Shown here in pieces: positions 23,028 to 34,460 of a stretch of 64,000 nt of DNA. Within the stretch, counting starts at the first letter, position 1. Each line of letters begins with the position of its first letter. The notes beneath the pieces were generated by a model. That model was not told the origin of the DNA. It worked only from the letters and a program-made list of their open reading frames with translations, and did no database searches. The DNA comes from Nissolia schottii. Its lineage: Eukaryota; Streptophyta; Magnoliopsida; Fabales; Fabaceae. A program made the position numbers and the translations under genes. Location of the stretch: assembly GCA_003254905.1 (NCBI GenBank), contig QANU01086732.1, positions 23,869 to 87,868 of the forward strand, written 5' to 3'.

Positions 23028-24143
23028 CTACTCTTCTTTTTGGGTGGTTTTAAAGGTTTAGAAAGTGCCTTACCCGAAGTTGTAGGTGTTGGATTGCTAG
23101 AAATGACAACTCTCTTCTTCTTGAATTTATCCTTCCAACTAGATGAACTCAAGTTGGCCAAGCTTCTCCTAGCCACTCCTTTCCTCTTAAATTGTTGCTC
23201 CACTTGCATAGCTTTGTGTAACAACTCCTCTATTTCAACAAATTCTTGTAATTCCACAATATCTCAAATATCGTTATTCAGGAAACGTACCATGGTTACC
23301 TCTTCATCCTCATGGACTTTGGCTTGAATAATCAGCATCTCCATCCCCTTAAAGTACTCATCAACCCCCTTACTGCCTTGAGACAACCTTTGGAGCTTGA
23401 GTTTCATGTCCCTAGCATAGCTAGTGGGAATATGCATCTCTTTGTAACTTGTTCTACCATACAAGAGCATGATCAGAAAATTCAATTGCTAGAATTTTGA
23501 CCTTTTGATCTTTTTCATACTGGTTCCATGAGAAAACATGCTCAATCTTGAGCTCTAACTCCAACTATGCCTCTAGATCACTCCTTCCTTTGAATGGAGA
23601 GATGTTGAGCTTAACACCCTCAATTCGGTTTTGTTTAGGAATGTTGTTGTCATCACTCCTTCTTTCTCTTTTTTCATCCTCTCCTTGAGAACTCCGTTCC
23701 TCCAAGTTGTCCAGATGGTCATTGAGAGAATCCATTGATTGTTTCAACAATCTTTCAAAATGTTGTGTAAGAGCTTGTATTTGGAGTTGGCATAAACCAT
23801 CTCCTTCTTTGGATGTATTTCCTGCCATCTTAACAACAAAACAAGTAACAAAAAAAAATAGTTATAGTTGTAAAGAACTCACCACACGCAAGTGTATAAC
23901 GCTCTTTGAGGCTTTTTCTCGTTGAGATACCTTTCAACATTGAGAATTCTCTTAAATCCCAAAGTGATGCCACCAAGTGAGAATTACCAATGGCACAAAT
24001 GTAAGAACAAAAAGAGATAGTCGCCAAATGGTATACAACAATATTATGTAGAACACATTTTTCTCTCTTTTGTTTTTTTTTTCAAAACTAAACAATAACA
24101 ATGGCCAAGAAACTCAAAACCTGAACTCTGGTACCAAATGATG
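23028..24143 (-). mobile_element. Ty3/gypsy gag remnant with primer-binding site
   Basis: Minus-strand reading from about 23,828 shows a gag-like protein with a coiled N-terminal part (FERLLKQSMDSLNDHLDNLE), FKGRSD, and then the family signature SYARDMKLKLQRLSQGSKGV. The site TTTGGTACCAGAG near 24,122-24,142 resembles a tRNA-Met primer-binding site. It is broken in several places. Fossil. Confidence 0.6.
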
Positions 24144-25479
24144 TGAAGGAAAGTTATTGTTTCAATTGAACTAACAGAAGTGGTTCAACAAATTAACTCT
24201 CAATTTGTTGGTTGATGAACATGGCTAGAAAAATTAGTTTTGTAAAGAGAAGGAGTCCTATGGGATCTCCTTCATAGTAAGGCTGGGGAAGGGGATCTCT
24301 CCCTATACCTATGACGCAGGGGGTAAAGGACCTCTCCCATTTGTGGGACTTATGGTGGTCCTCATGCCTCGGCGAGTTGGGTCTTTGATTGGTCCCCTTT
24401 GGTCCATGTCTCTGTTCCTTCTTCTTCGATTTGTCTATCCGCTCTAGAGCTTTAAGGTGTTGTTCCTACCGGTCAATAAGGTTTTGAAGTTTGAGAATAA
24501 TCTCGTGGGGGTCCATGTGGTTTCGGGAGTCTAGGACAATTACTCGGGATGGGATGTGCCGACTATTGGGTTCCTGGCACTCTACTTCGTTCTCCTCGGT
24601 TATGTGCAACACCCTAGCTAATTGCCCATGCTCGAGCCATGTGCAATGCTCGCTAGGTTGTTGATCCATTGGTGGAGTATCTATTGCCCTTTATCTTTTT
24701 CGAAAATATGGTATACAGCAAAATACGGACCATATATTTTTGAATTTAGTTGATCGTTGCATACTTATACAAATTATGAGCCGCGCGTGAACATAAGCAT
24801 ATATCACAAATGGTAGAGCATAAGCTTACTGGACGAGGCATCCACATCCAAACAGTTTATAATAAACAGGTACATGGTCCATTACACTTAGTTGCATCCA
24901 TAATAAGATAATAGAGTAATTTACACACAGATATCATACATATATGGGTACCAAAATACGTATCCCCAAAATAACACAAAGCCATCGGGTCCTCGAACTA
25001 GGTCCTATATCCAGGCGGTCCTCTGCTCGTCACGGCTCTGAAGGTGGCTCTCCATGGTACGCTTCATACCCCACATAGTCATCATTCGCTCCTAGAAGCA
25101 TAAGGGAGTGGGGGTGAGAACTTGTGTCCTCTGTGGTTCATCCTAGCATCGGGGGTTTTGTTCTTTCTCTCTTATGAACCAGGCTGCCCAGGCGTTTCTA
25201 AGTGAACATGCATACTAACCTCCTACTAATTATTATCTGGTCTAAAGTCCTGAACGGCTTTATCCAAGATTATCTAGGTGACTGGGGAACTAGTCTTTCT
25301 TACTAAGTTCACGTGCTTGTTGACCTTACATTTCGGTTACAATTCTACTAATTGTCTCGGGTCGTTCCCTTGACGTACATAATGCACCCACAGTTACAAA
25401 TATATATCGACACATATACAGACATTCATTCAATCACAGATATATAATTACATAGTGCATGGGGGCATTGGGGACCTCT

Positions 25480-25640
25480 TACGCGTACCGGCTGACCAGG
25501 TTAGCGTCCTTCTTCTTCGCTTTGGCACATACCGGCTGGCCGGGTTAGTGCATCTTTTCTTAGGCATATCGGCTTGCCGGGTTAGCGCTTTCTCTCCTTA
25601 CGCGTACCGGCTGGCCGGGTTAGCGCTTTTTTCTTTACTT
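25480..25640. repeat. Tandem repeat with ACCGGCTGGCCGGGT hairpin word
   Basis: Four units of about 40-50 bases. Each holds a variant of CCGGCTGGCCGG followed by GTTAGYGC. Confidence 0.8.
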
Positions 25641-26044
25641 CCTCCTTTTTCTGTCCATCCTCTACCTTCCTTGTGTCATTAACCTCTTCGAACCAATCCA
25701 CCCTTGGGCGACTGACTCGTTAACCAATCTTCACTAGTGGGGACGGCAAGGTAACACATCAACCAATCCAACTTTGTGAACTGGTGAGGGGCTTGTCTGT
25801 AAGACTTTGCCAAGAGAGGGCTTCCTAGCATATAACTATATACGTGTTCCCTAAGTTCCATTATTATCTTTATACATTAAGTGATTAACCTCTAATTCTC
25901 TAGGGTTGTCTTAACACCTATGCACAACCCATTCCTCATGATGCATGCTCTAATACACAATAATGGACTCATCCTTACTCATTGGATCCCTTGGAACCAC
26001 CAAAGTCTCAAGTCTGCCAGGTTTCATTCTAATACTTGGAGGGG

Positions 26045-26240
26045 CATTCGAATGAAATCCATCGGAGTTCTTTCATTCGATTGAAATGGGTTTTCATTCG
26101 ACCGAATCCCTCAGCATTCTTTCATTCGAATACTAGGGGATTCATTCGATTGAATTCCTGAAATTTGCCTTCATTCGACTGCAGAGGAATTCATTCGAAG
26201 GAAAGCTCATTTTGGTTTTCATTCGACTGAAAACCTTGTG
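26045..26240. repeat. Array of TTCATTCGANTGAA words
   Basis: About eight variants of CATTCGAATG or TTCATTCGATTGAA are spaced roughly 20-30 bases apart. Several are perfect inverted repeats. They lie inside the family E LTR. Confidence 0.85.
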
Positions 26241-27145
26241 TATTTGAATGAATGCTGAAAAAATCGCCTCCCCGAGACTCCAGCTCTCAATTTCCACTAT
26301 TCTTAGGGTTCTAATTAATACAGTGATGCGTTTCATTTCTCAATATTTCTCAAAACCCCTTTTTCCCTATATCCCCCCAAAATACTACTTAACAGTTCTA
26401 TAGTCAGATACACAAATATACACATATACAGTTAAAAATTAAACCACATAGACAGTGGGCTTAGGATTACCCACTTCCTATGTGCGTTCTGGTCAGAGAT
26501 CCGTGATGAGGGAATTATCCTCGTCACTCGGGCGTACTCCTCCTAATTTTCCTGGGCTCAGTAACGAAATCTCGATGTGCTGGAACGGTACCGGCAGGGT
26601 AATTTTTCTAACTTAACTTTTTCCTTGGTTTTCTTTTCGTTGAAGGCAGGGGGTTCTTATAGGAGGGCTCCCCCTGCTGTCCGTGCCTCCTTTTGTTCTT
26701 CCTTCTTTTTTCCTTCTTTTTTTCTATATATTTATTTTTATTTTCATATTATATTATTATTTTAGGAGAATGTCTATTGATCCTCCTCCGCGCTCGTGTG
26801 GATATTCTAAAAATGTCTGGAACACGTCTCCGCGATCTACTAATTTTGCTAGTCCTAGTGGTATGTCAAGTTAAGGTATTCGGGGATATCTCTCCTATGA
26901 GAGTATACTTTACGGATACCTTTAGGGCCTGACGGGATTTTCGATTTGGATAAAAATTAGCACAGACCTTGTGACATCCCACAAGACCATGAAACAATTA
27001 TTTTGACTGGCATCTGGAAGCAATTAATGTTCTAAATATTTTTTCCAGCCTTAATAATTGCTCCTAACGTGCCTTAATTAACCTAGAAAATTAGAATTCG
27101 AGCGAAATTCTCATAAGGGAAGGTTCGAGATGTTACATTATGGAC

Positions 27146-27859
27146 GCAGGTTCCCATCTCAGGGATTGGGTTCATGGAGTTGCGGGTTCCCGACTCCATT
27201 TTGAGGCATCCATAGCTGGCACTGAGGAGCCTTTGTAGTATTGTTGTTAGCTTCCATCAGAGCACTTGAAGTAGGGATAATTTGATACTTATTAGATGGT
27301 ATCAAGTTCCCAAATACGGCGCCAATATTCGCTAGTAATTCGTATAGGGAACGAAGTTACCTAAACACGAGTAGAGGGTGAGGAAGGTGTCTTGACGGAT
27401 CCGGAAGCTCCAAGCAGGTTCCTCACTTAGAGAGAGGGTGGCGGTGGGGTGTACCTGCAAAGGCATTTTAACGCTCAAGTAAGCACAAGAATCAGGTGAG
27501 TTCTCCAGAGAGAGAATGAGTGATACCTGATAGTGTGAGGGTTATGTGCTTTTATAGATGAGCGTGTGAAGATAAGATAGAGGTGTTGAATAGCTCCTCA
27601 TATCTCGGGGGTAGCTCATCTTATCTTGAGTTAGAGTTGTTGTAACAGACTCGGAGGTTTTTGAGGTCGTTGCTATTTCTTCGAAGATTCTTAATGCCAT
27701 ACTAATCAAACCATGTTTACGGTAAGCTCAATCAACTTGGACTGATGTTGTGAGGTCCTCAGGTCCAAGTGGGGCTTCGTGAGGTTGGACCTCGTAGAGG
27801 TTGACCTCATGGAGGTTGGGGCCTTCACCACAATTAGCCTCAATATCTAGCTCGTAACA
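27146..27859 (-). mobile_element. Family A LTR with Tat-type primer-binding site
   Basis: On the minus strand the LTR runs from TGTTACGAGC at 27,859 to about 27,330. It is followed by TTGGCGCCGTATTTGGGAAC (about 27,305-27,325), the GGCGCCG primer-binding style of Tat/Athila elements. A short internal remnant lies at 27,146-27,305. Opposite orientation to 13,706-14,245. Fossil. Confidence 0.65.
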
Positions 27860-27889
27860 TAGGCTTTCCGCTTGATTTATCATTCGCAT

Positions 27890-28165
27890 GAGAAGTCCCA
27901 CCTTTTTAGTGTTGTGATTGCTGATAATAAAGAGTGGTTAGCGAGTGACTGACAACTTCGAATCACTTATGTTCTCCGAGAGGCCAATGCATGTGCGTAT
28001 TTCCTTGCCCAAGAGAGATTTAGTATTACTGAGCATCTAGTCATTGTTGAACACCTGCCTTGAGCACTTCTAGATTTGTGTATAGATTATGCAGGCATTG
28101 TCTTCCTTATTAAGACGTAGCTTTTCTCTTTTTATCCTTTTTGTGATGTATAAAAAAAAAATCAG
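27890..28165 (+). mobile_element. 3' remnant of a LINE (RNase H-like tail)
   Basis: One frame near 27,961-28,094 reads ITYVLREANACAYFLAQE, then LVIVEHLP, and after a stop codon ALLDLCIDYAG. It resembles the RNase H-like C-terminus found on plant L1-type LINEs (HxxREAN pattern). An A-rich tail follows at about 28,148. The rest of the element is missing. Confidence 0.6.
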
Positions 28166-29990
28166 AAAATGCAATCTTTTCTATCATTTCTGACATGAGG
28201 ATAGAGACAAAGGCTTTAAACCAATGCATGCTGCAACAGAAATTGATTAGATGGAACTGGAATTTATTTTCAAAATGGATTGGTCCCAGGACCACCCAAC
28301 CATGTGATGCCGTGTCCTTCAGCAATACGACACAACATGTGCAGCAGCACTCAACATAAGTTGCCATCACCGTGAAATGGGAAGAAAGAATCCAATAGGG
28401 GCCATGTGGTCATGTAATTTCTTCGTGCCTTGTTCAATGTAGGGAAGCTAGTACGTCATTGGTGTCCTCAAATTTGTATGAGGTTTTGACTTATTGTAGC
28501 TTTAGCGCTACATCAAACTCACACGAGGCTATGCTCCAAGTTATGGCTTGTGTATAAAATATGCAAAATTTAATTATACGTCATGGTTGTGCGTCAACAT
28601 CATAACCTTGGACGAGAGCAAGGTCTGTGTGGTCTCTAGGTAAAGTTTTAAGTCAAATCAAACCATGGCATTTGATAATAGCTAAGGTAAAAAGAAAGTC
28701 ACGTACATTGTTAGCAAATATAACTTTTACCCCAAGTGCTCTATCCAGTGAAATATAAATTGCGCTTAATTGAGTTTAAATTATGCAGAGTAACTAGCTA
28801 CAATTAAAGAAACAAAGAAGAAAAAGAAAAGAATAAACTCCTTATGCAGTGAGTAGTATTGACAGTGGACACTACTTCCATCTGCATTAGTACAACCAAC
28901 ACTACATATGAACTCTGTAAATATGATTTTAACAAAGAAGAAGAGTGGACCCATTATTTAGACATCCACATACTGATTAAGCAAAGCATCACGTGCTTTG
29001 CCTTAAGATAATTTCTTGGCATCTACAACAGCGTGGAAAAGCTGCTCATGAAGCCATGCCCCATGCCTTTGACACAAGGGTGCATCATCATAATATTCCT
29101 TTTCCAATTATTCCCAAATAAAGCAAGCCAGGCGCGCTTTGCATTGTGATGTTGTAAGTGCTTTATTGTAACTGCAGCAAATATCATTTGTCAAAGCGGA
29201 CTCTTAAAAACTAGGACCAAAGAAAATCATTAAATCAGATTTTCAGATTGAGTTTTGGTTAATTTGATGATCAATTTCTTTATCCATTTCTGTCAATTTT
29301 AAACGTAACATCATGCAAGTCATTGATCGAAATTGACCAAAGCAGTCTTTTAATAACATTTACATTCAATATCCTCTAGAAAACTCTAGACCTCGTTATT
29401 TTCAGAAAATAAGGTGCACTTATAAGTTTTCTGCTTAAAACTTGCTTCATCAGAAACAAGATTGAAAAAATTCCGTTCGAGCTAGTCTGCTAGATTTCAC
29501 AAGGTGGAACTTTCTTTATAGCAATGACACCCAAAAAGAGTACCTTACTTTTTGGCTGTCCAAAAGCGAAAAGAAGCCAATCTCAATTAGTATTTAAGAG
29601 TTTAACTACCTACCCATATGTGGTGGGGATAAAGCTTGAAGTTAAACTTAAGGGACCTCGATCTCATCAAGAATAAGGAGGTGTTCATTAAGCTAGTTTG
29701 GTTGATTATTAATTGCACCTAAACATACTTGTTGCATATCCTTTCACACGTTCGTTCACAATCTGTAGACAAAGTTGCTCCCAAGTATGACATGAACTCC
29801 ATACCCCTTTCTTTAGGCAACCTAACTTGCATATCATTTAGGTCACGTTAGCAGCAGCCAATTATTATTTTCATTATAAGGACAAAAAAAGAAAGCAACC
29901 TCGGATCACTTCACGAAACAGAATCCAACAGAGAAAAAATATAATGATATAAGAAAAAATGATTTCATACGTACTAATTAGACACCAATA
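28165..29990. other. Intergenic upstream of PCS1
   Basis: No coding similarity or clear repeat is seen. From 29,845 onward the sequence is duplicated at 32,307-33,480. Confidence 0.45.
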
Positions 29991-29997
29991 TATGATT

Positions 29998-30150
29998 TGC
30001 CGTAGTGGTAGAGCGCTCTAATATATTAACAAGTGACTTCGAGTTCGAGCCTTATAAATGAAATAATATGTGCTAAGAGAAATCTCCATTTTAAATAAGT
30101 CATTTAGTTCTTTGAAGCGGACCCAGTCAATAAACTAAATGTTAACATGT
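29998..30150 (+). mobile_element. Possible tRNA-derived SINE or tRNA relic
   Basis: It contains GTGGTAGAGCGCTC (A-box-like) and, 23 bases later, GAGTTCGAGCC (B-box-like). No acceptor stem pairs across it, so it is not a functional tRNA. A second copy lies at about 32,460 within the duplicated block. Confidence 0.4.
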
Positions 30151-30799
30151 ACTCATTTTATGTAAAACACCGTGTCATTCACACCTCATCCACCATCGAA
30201 ATGGAATGAAATTCCCCTCCACCACCCAAAAAATATACATACCAAACTTACGACAAATGTATATTGTTAAATGTCTTGATAAAATTAGCAAAAAGACACA
30301 ATAAAGACTACAGACAACTAAGAATATAATAAAAAATATAAAGACAGAATCAATTTAAACGTTAAATTAAATCAGTCTAAATCATTCAAAGATATAACAC
30401 CGATTTTATTTTATACCAATATGGTTAGGTACTATGGCAATCAATTGAAACGTTAAATTAAATCAGAATCAATCAAAGATATAACACCAATTTTATTTTA
30501 TACCGATATAGTTAGTTATTGTGTACTTCCCCTCAACGCCCTCCCTCAGATCCTTATTCTTAAGCAGAGAAAGGTGGTTTGTTTCTTACCACTAACACGA
30601 AGGAATTTCCCAAGTCTCTCAGATGCTTTACTTGTTCCCCCAAAATTTACAACGCTTTCCGCACAAAAATATTACCCACAAGCTCTCTCCGGTAAAAAGA
30701 ACCCAAACCTGAAACCCCTCACGTAATCCTGCATTTAACTCCTCCAAGAAAACTGCACCACTACCACACTCTTTCAACGCTCAGAAAACAACCGCCACA

Positions 30800-32110
30800 A
30801 TGAGGCTCCAAACCGCAACAAACCCGTGTCTCAAGCTCGCCATTCTCCTCATCCTACAAACTTCCATTGATGCCAACATGCTCGCTTTGCCTCTCAGGTC
30901 GCAGGTGATCCCGTCCGGCTACCTCCCAAGGCCGCCGAACAAGCTCCGTTTCCAGCACAACGTCAGCTTAACCGTCTCCATAACCGTCGGCACCCCCCCG
31001 CAGAACGTCTCCGTGGTCATCGACACCGGAAGCGAGCTCTCCTGGCTCCACTGCACCAACGCCACCGCGGCCAACCGGGTCACGCCCGACCCGCTATTTT
31101 ACCCGACCCGCTCGTCGTCCTTCTCTCCCATCCCGTGCTCCTCGCCCACGTGCACGACCCGGACCCGGGACTTCCCCATACCCGCCTCGTGCGACTCCAA
31201 CCACCTCTGCCACGCCACCCTCTCCTACGCCGACGCCTCCTCCTCCGAAGGCGACCTCGCCTCCGACACGTTCGGGCTCAACGGTTCCGGCAACCCGGGA
31301 ATCGTGTTCGGGTGCATGAACTCGAGCTTCAGCAGCAGCGGCGGCGGCGGCGCAGACTCCAACACAACAGGGCTAATCGGCATGAACCTCGGCTCCCTCT
31401 CGTTGATCTCTCAGCTCAAGCTTCCCAAATTCTCGTACTGCATCTCGGGTTACGACTTATCGGGCGTCCTGATTCTCGGCGGTTCCAATTTCTCGTGGGT
31501 CGGGTCCCTGAATTACACTCCCCTGGTTCAAATTTCGACTCCCCTGCCCTACTTTGACCGCGCCGCCTACACCGTCCGACTCAACGGAATCAAAGTCGCG
31601 GACAAATTGCTCAACGTGTCGAGCAACGTGTTCGTTCCGGATCACACCGGCGCGGGCCAAACCATGTTCGATTTGGGCACCCAATTCACGTTTTTGTTAG
31701 GCCCCGCTTACACCGCACTGAGGGGCGAGTTTCTGAGCCAGACCAGCGGCGCCCTCCGGGTCTTGGACGACCCGAATTTCGCGTTTCAGATAGCGATGGA
31801 CCTCTGCTATCGGGTCCCGACGAACCAGTCGAAGCTGCCGGAGTTGCCGAGTGTTAGTCTGGTTTTCGATGGGAACACCGAGTTGAGGGTTTCTGGTGAG
31901 CAACTGTTGTATCGGGTGCCGGGTGAGGTGCGAGGGAGCGACTCTGTCTACTGCTTCACGTTTGGGAACTCGGACCTGTTGGGCGTGGAGGCTTTTATCA
32001 TTGGCCATTACCAGCAACAGAATATTTGGGTGGAGTTTGATCTCGTGGAGTCCAGGGTTGGTTTGGCGTCCCAGGTAGACTGCGATTCGGTTGGCCAGAG
32101 GCTGACTTGA
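30800..32110 (+). CDS. PCS1: PCS1-type aspartic protease (pepsin A1 family), atypical second active site
   Basis: An intronless gene of 436 residues, the usual size for Arabidopsis PCS1 (PROMOTION OF CELL SURVIVAL 1) relatives. There is a hydrophobic N-terminal signal segment (about 11-22), then VSITVGTPPQNVSVVIDTGS with the first catalytic Asp at residue 75. Plant-type paired cysteines follow (85, 113, 118, 131, 137), as does IGHYQQQNIWVEFD near 401-414. The second catalytic region reads MFDLGTQFTFLLGPAYT, with Asp 291 followed by Leu 292 where the family has Ser or Thr (DSG/DTG). Known PCS1 limits cell death in gametogenesis and acts in the ER; whether this enzyme is active is uncertain. 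The CDS is strongly GC-rich compared with its flanks. The start has no competing upstream in-frame ATG with similarity. A copy of its 5' region follows at 32,307. Confidence 0.9.
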   Translation: MRLQTATNPCLKLAILLILQTSIDANMLALPLRSQVIPSGYLPRPPNKLRFQHNVSLTVSITVGTPPQNVSVVIDTGSELSWLHCTNATAANRVTPDPLFYPTRSSSFSPIPCSSPTCTTRTRDFPIPASCDSNHLCHATLSYADASSSEGDLASDTFGLNGSGNPGIVFGCMNSSFSSSGGGGADSNTTGLIGMNLGSLSLISQLKLPKFSYCISGYDLSGVLILGGSNFSWVGSLNYTPLVQISTPLPYFDRAAYTVRLNGIKVADKLLNVSSNVFVPDHTGAGQTMFDLGTQFTFLLGPAYTALRGEFLSQTSGALRVLDDPNFAFQIAMDLCYRVPTNQSKLPELPSVSLVFDGNTELRVSGEQLLYRVPGEVRGSDSVYCFTFGNSDLLGVEAFIIGHYQQQNIWVEFDLVESRVGLASQVDCDSVGQRLT

Positions 32111-32306
32111 TTTGCTCAACTGGGCCCACAGGCTTTCATTTCGGGGTTGGTCCAAATTGGAGTAATTTGATTTTTATAGCGGGAAAGCATTAGGAAACAA
32201 TGGTTTTATAGGAACCATGGATCGTTTAGGGCCGTGGTGCACTTTTCTTTCATTCAATTATAATAAAGGGGAGAGTTGGAAGAAGATCTATCTCCGGCTT
32301 GGTTAN

Positions 32307-33480
32307 ACGTTAGCAGCAGCCAATTATTATTTTCATTATAAGGACAAAAAAAGAAAGCAACCTCGGATCACTTCACGAAACAGAATCCAACAGAGAAAAA
32401 ATATAATGATATAAGAAAAAATGATTTCATACGTACTAATTAGACACCAATATATGATTTGCCGTAGTGGTAGAGCGCTCTAATATATTAACAAGTGACT
32501 TCGAGTTCGAGCCTTATAAATGAAATAATATGTGCTAAGAGAAATCTCCATTTTAAATAAGTCATTTAGTTCTTTGAAGCGGACCCAGTCAATAAACTAA
32601 ATGTTAACATGTACTCATTTTATGTAAAACACCGTGTCATTCACACCTCATCCACCATCGAAATGGAATGAAATTCCCCTCCACCACCCAAAAAATATAC
32701 ATACCAAACTTACGACAAATGTATATTGTTAAATGTCTTGATAAAATTAGCAAAAAGACACAATAAAGACTACAGACAACTAAGAATATAATAAAAAATA
32801 TAAAGACAGAATCAATTTAAACGTTAAATTAAATCAGTCTAAATCATTCAAAGATATAACACCGATTTTATTTTATACCAATATGGTTAGGTACTATGGC
32901 AATCAATTGAAACGTTAAATTAAATCAGAATCAATCAAAGATATAACACCAATTTTATTTTATACCGATATAGTTAGTTATTGTGTACTTCCCCTCAACG
33001 CCCTCCCTCAGATCCTTATTCTTAAGCAGAGAAAGGTGGTTTGTTTCTTACCACTAACACGAAGGAATTTCCCAAGTCTCTCATATGCTTTACTTGTTCC
33101 CCCGAAATTTACAACGCTTTCCGCACAAATATTACCCACAAGGTCTCCTCCGGTAAAAAGAACCCAAACCTGAAACCCCTCACGTAATCCTGCATTTAAC
33201 TCCTCCAAGAAAACTGCACCACTACCACACTCTTTCAACGCTCAGAAAACAACCGCCACAATGAGGCTCCAAACCGCAACAAACCCGTGTCTCAAGCTCG
33301 CCATTCTCCTCATCCTACAAACTTCCATTGATGCCAACATGCTCGCTTTGCCTCTCAGGTCGCAGGTGATCCCGTCCGGCTACCTCCCAAGGCCGCCGAA
33401 CAAGCTCCGTTTCCAGCACAACGTCAGCTTAACCGTCTCCATAACCGTCGGCACCCCCCCGCAGAACGTCTCCGTGGTCA
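32307..33480 (+). repeat. Near-identical duplicate of 29,845-31,019 between two single Ns
   Basis: The 1,174-base block repeats the PCS1 upstream region and the first 73 codons. Only a few substitutions and small indels are seen, for example near 33,084-33,150 against 30,622-30,690. It begins one base after the N at 32,306 and ends one base before the N at 33,481. This strongly suggests an alternative-haplotype contig or a gap-fill join rather than a true tandem duplication. Confidence 0.95.
33261..33480 (+). pseudogene. Truncated copy of PCS1 (73 codons)
   Basis: Identical in protein sequence to residues 1-73 of the gene at 30,800, stopping at an assembly N just before the first catalytic Asp codon. 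It is probably an assembly artefact and not a second gene. Confidence 0.85.
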
Positions 33481-33481
33481 N

Positions 33482-33740
33482 GGCTGGGCCCCCCGTTTTG
33501 ACACCCCTAACTGACGACGTCCGATATCTTGTCCTTTGCTTGGCCGTCTTTTAGTTTTTCTATTATGTGATGTACTTTACTTTATTTACGTTATGTCTCT
33601 CCTTCAGATTGTCGTAAGGCTGTGCTGCTTAGGCATATATGAGGCGACCTCTTTTTCTGCTTTGGTCCTCGTGACCTCTAAGTATTTGTTTCTCGTTTCG
33701 ATTAATGAATACAATATTTTACCTTTGAAAAAATAAAATA
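33482..33740 (+). mobile_element. Possible LINE 3' end
   Basis: The tail TTTCGATTAATGAATACAA, then TTTTACCTTTGAAAAAATA, resembles the 3' UTR and A-tail style of plant non-LTR elements. No coding part is visible because the left side ends at an assembly N. Confidence 0.35.
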
Positions 33741-33949
33741 TAGGTCAAATTGAAAGGATATTATTATTAAACTCTTTTCTTTTTCGATACATAGATAAGT
33801 TTTTTTAATATTTTAATCTTTTATAATATAAGTACAATTGTTCCGTTTAAATTTTTTTAATCAACTATATATAAAGCAAAATAAAAATTAAAAAAAAATC
33901 TAATATATTACACGATGTACACTAAGGTTATAGACCAAATCCAGAAGCC

Positions 33950-34460
33950 CAGGTTTGAGTTATCAATCTAGATTAGTGGCAACCCAACATAATGGGCCCA
34001 ACTCAATATATCTTAACATATGGAGCTTGATCCATAAGGTGACTCGGGGTTATGTCTTAAACACACATGTTGTAACAACAAATATGGTGTTATATGCAAT
34101 AAAGGACCCATCATGGCTTAAATGGCATAACAGACAAGGCATAGGTCATGATGAGAGTTTAGGCATTACAACTTAGACAACAGTCGACTTAAAACTCTTA
34201 TAACAAATAGAGAACTATGATGACTCAATAGGCAAATAAGTTCTAACATCATTATACACATATCTCAGTCACATACTGATTTGAGCGTTAAAGTGGCCTT
34301 GTAGGTATCGCCACCAACGTATTGAAGACCTTCTGCCATGTCCACTTGTCATCCAACGCTTGACAATTCTTCAACCACTATGAGTGTTTAGGAGAACTCG
34401 TCAAAATCCAACATATCTATGAGATTTCTTAGAACATTGGCCCCGTTTTCGAGAACGAAT
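33950..34460 (+). mobile_element. Degraded family A LTR and primer-binding relic
   Basis: TTTGAGCGTTAAAGTGGCC near 34,282 parallels TTGAGCGTCGGAGTGCC of the solo LTR at 13,706. ATTGGCCCCGTTTTCGAGAAC near 34,436 resembles a decayed Tat primer-binding site. Old fossil. Confidence 0.4.

Larger units (their letters stand above)
24605..27139 (-). mobile_element. Near-complete long LTR, family E, about 2.5 kb
   Basis: On the minus strand it starts TGTAACATCTCGAACC and ends GGGTGTTGCACA. It contains two arrays of inverted-repeat words (26,045-26,240 and 25,480-25,640). The block GCTTCTAGGAGCGAATGATG near 25,095 is typical of Tekay-like LTRs. Fossil. The orientation rests on comparison with 1-1,558 and 63,528. 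Confidence 0.55.

Noticed and set aside
25480-25640. CRISPR-like regularly spaced repeats
   Set aside because: The organism is a plant, the spacers are not unique in length or content, and the array lies inside an LTR.
30005-30056. tRNA gene
   Set aside because: A-box- and B-box-like words are present, but no acceptor stem or anticodon arm can be drawn; better read as a SINE or relic.
31135-32155. Additional frames across PCS1
   Set aside because: They are shadows of the GC-rich protease CDS in other frames, with low-complexity Arg-rich translation.
33261-33554. Second PCS1 gene
   Set aside because: It ends at an assembly N after 73 codons and its flanks duplicate the upstream copy, so it is most likely a haplotype join.
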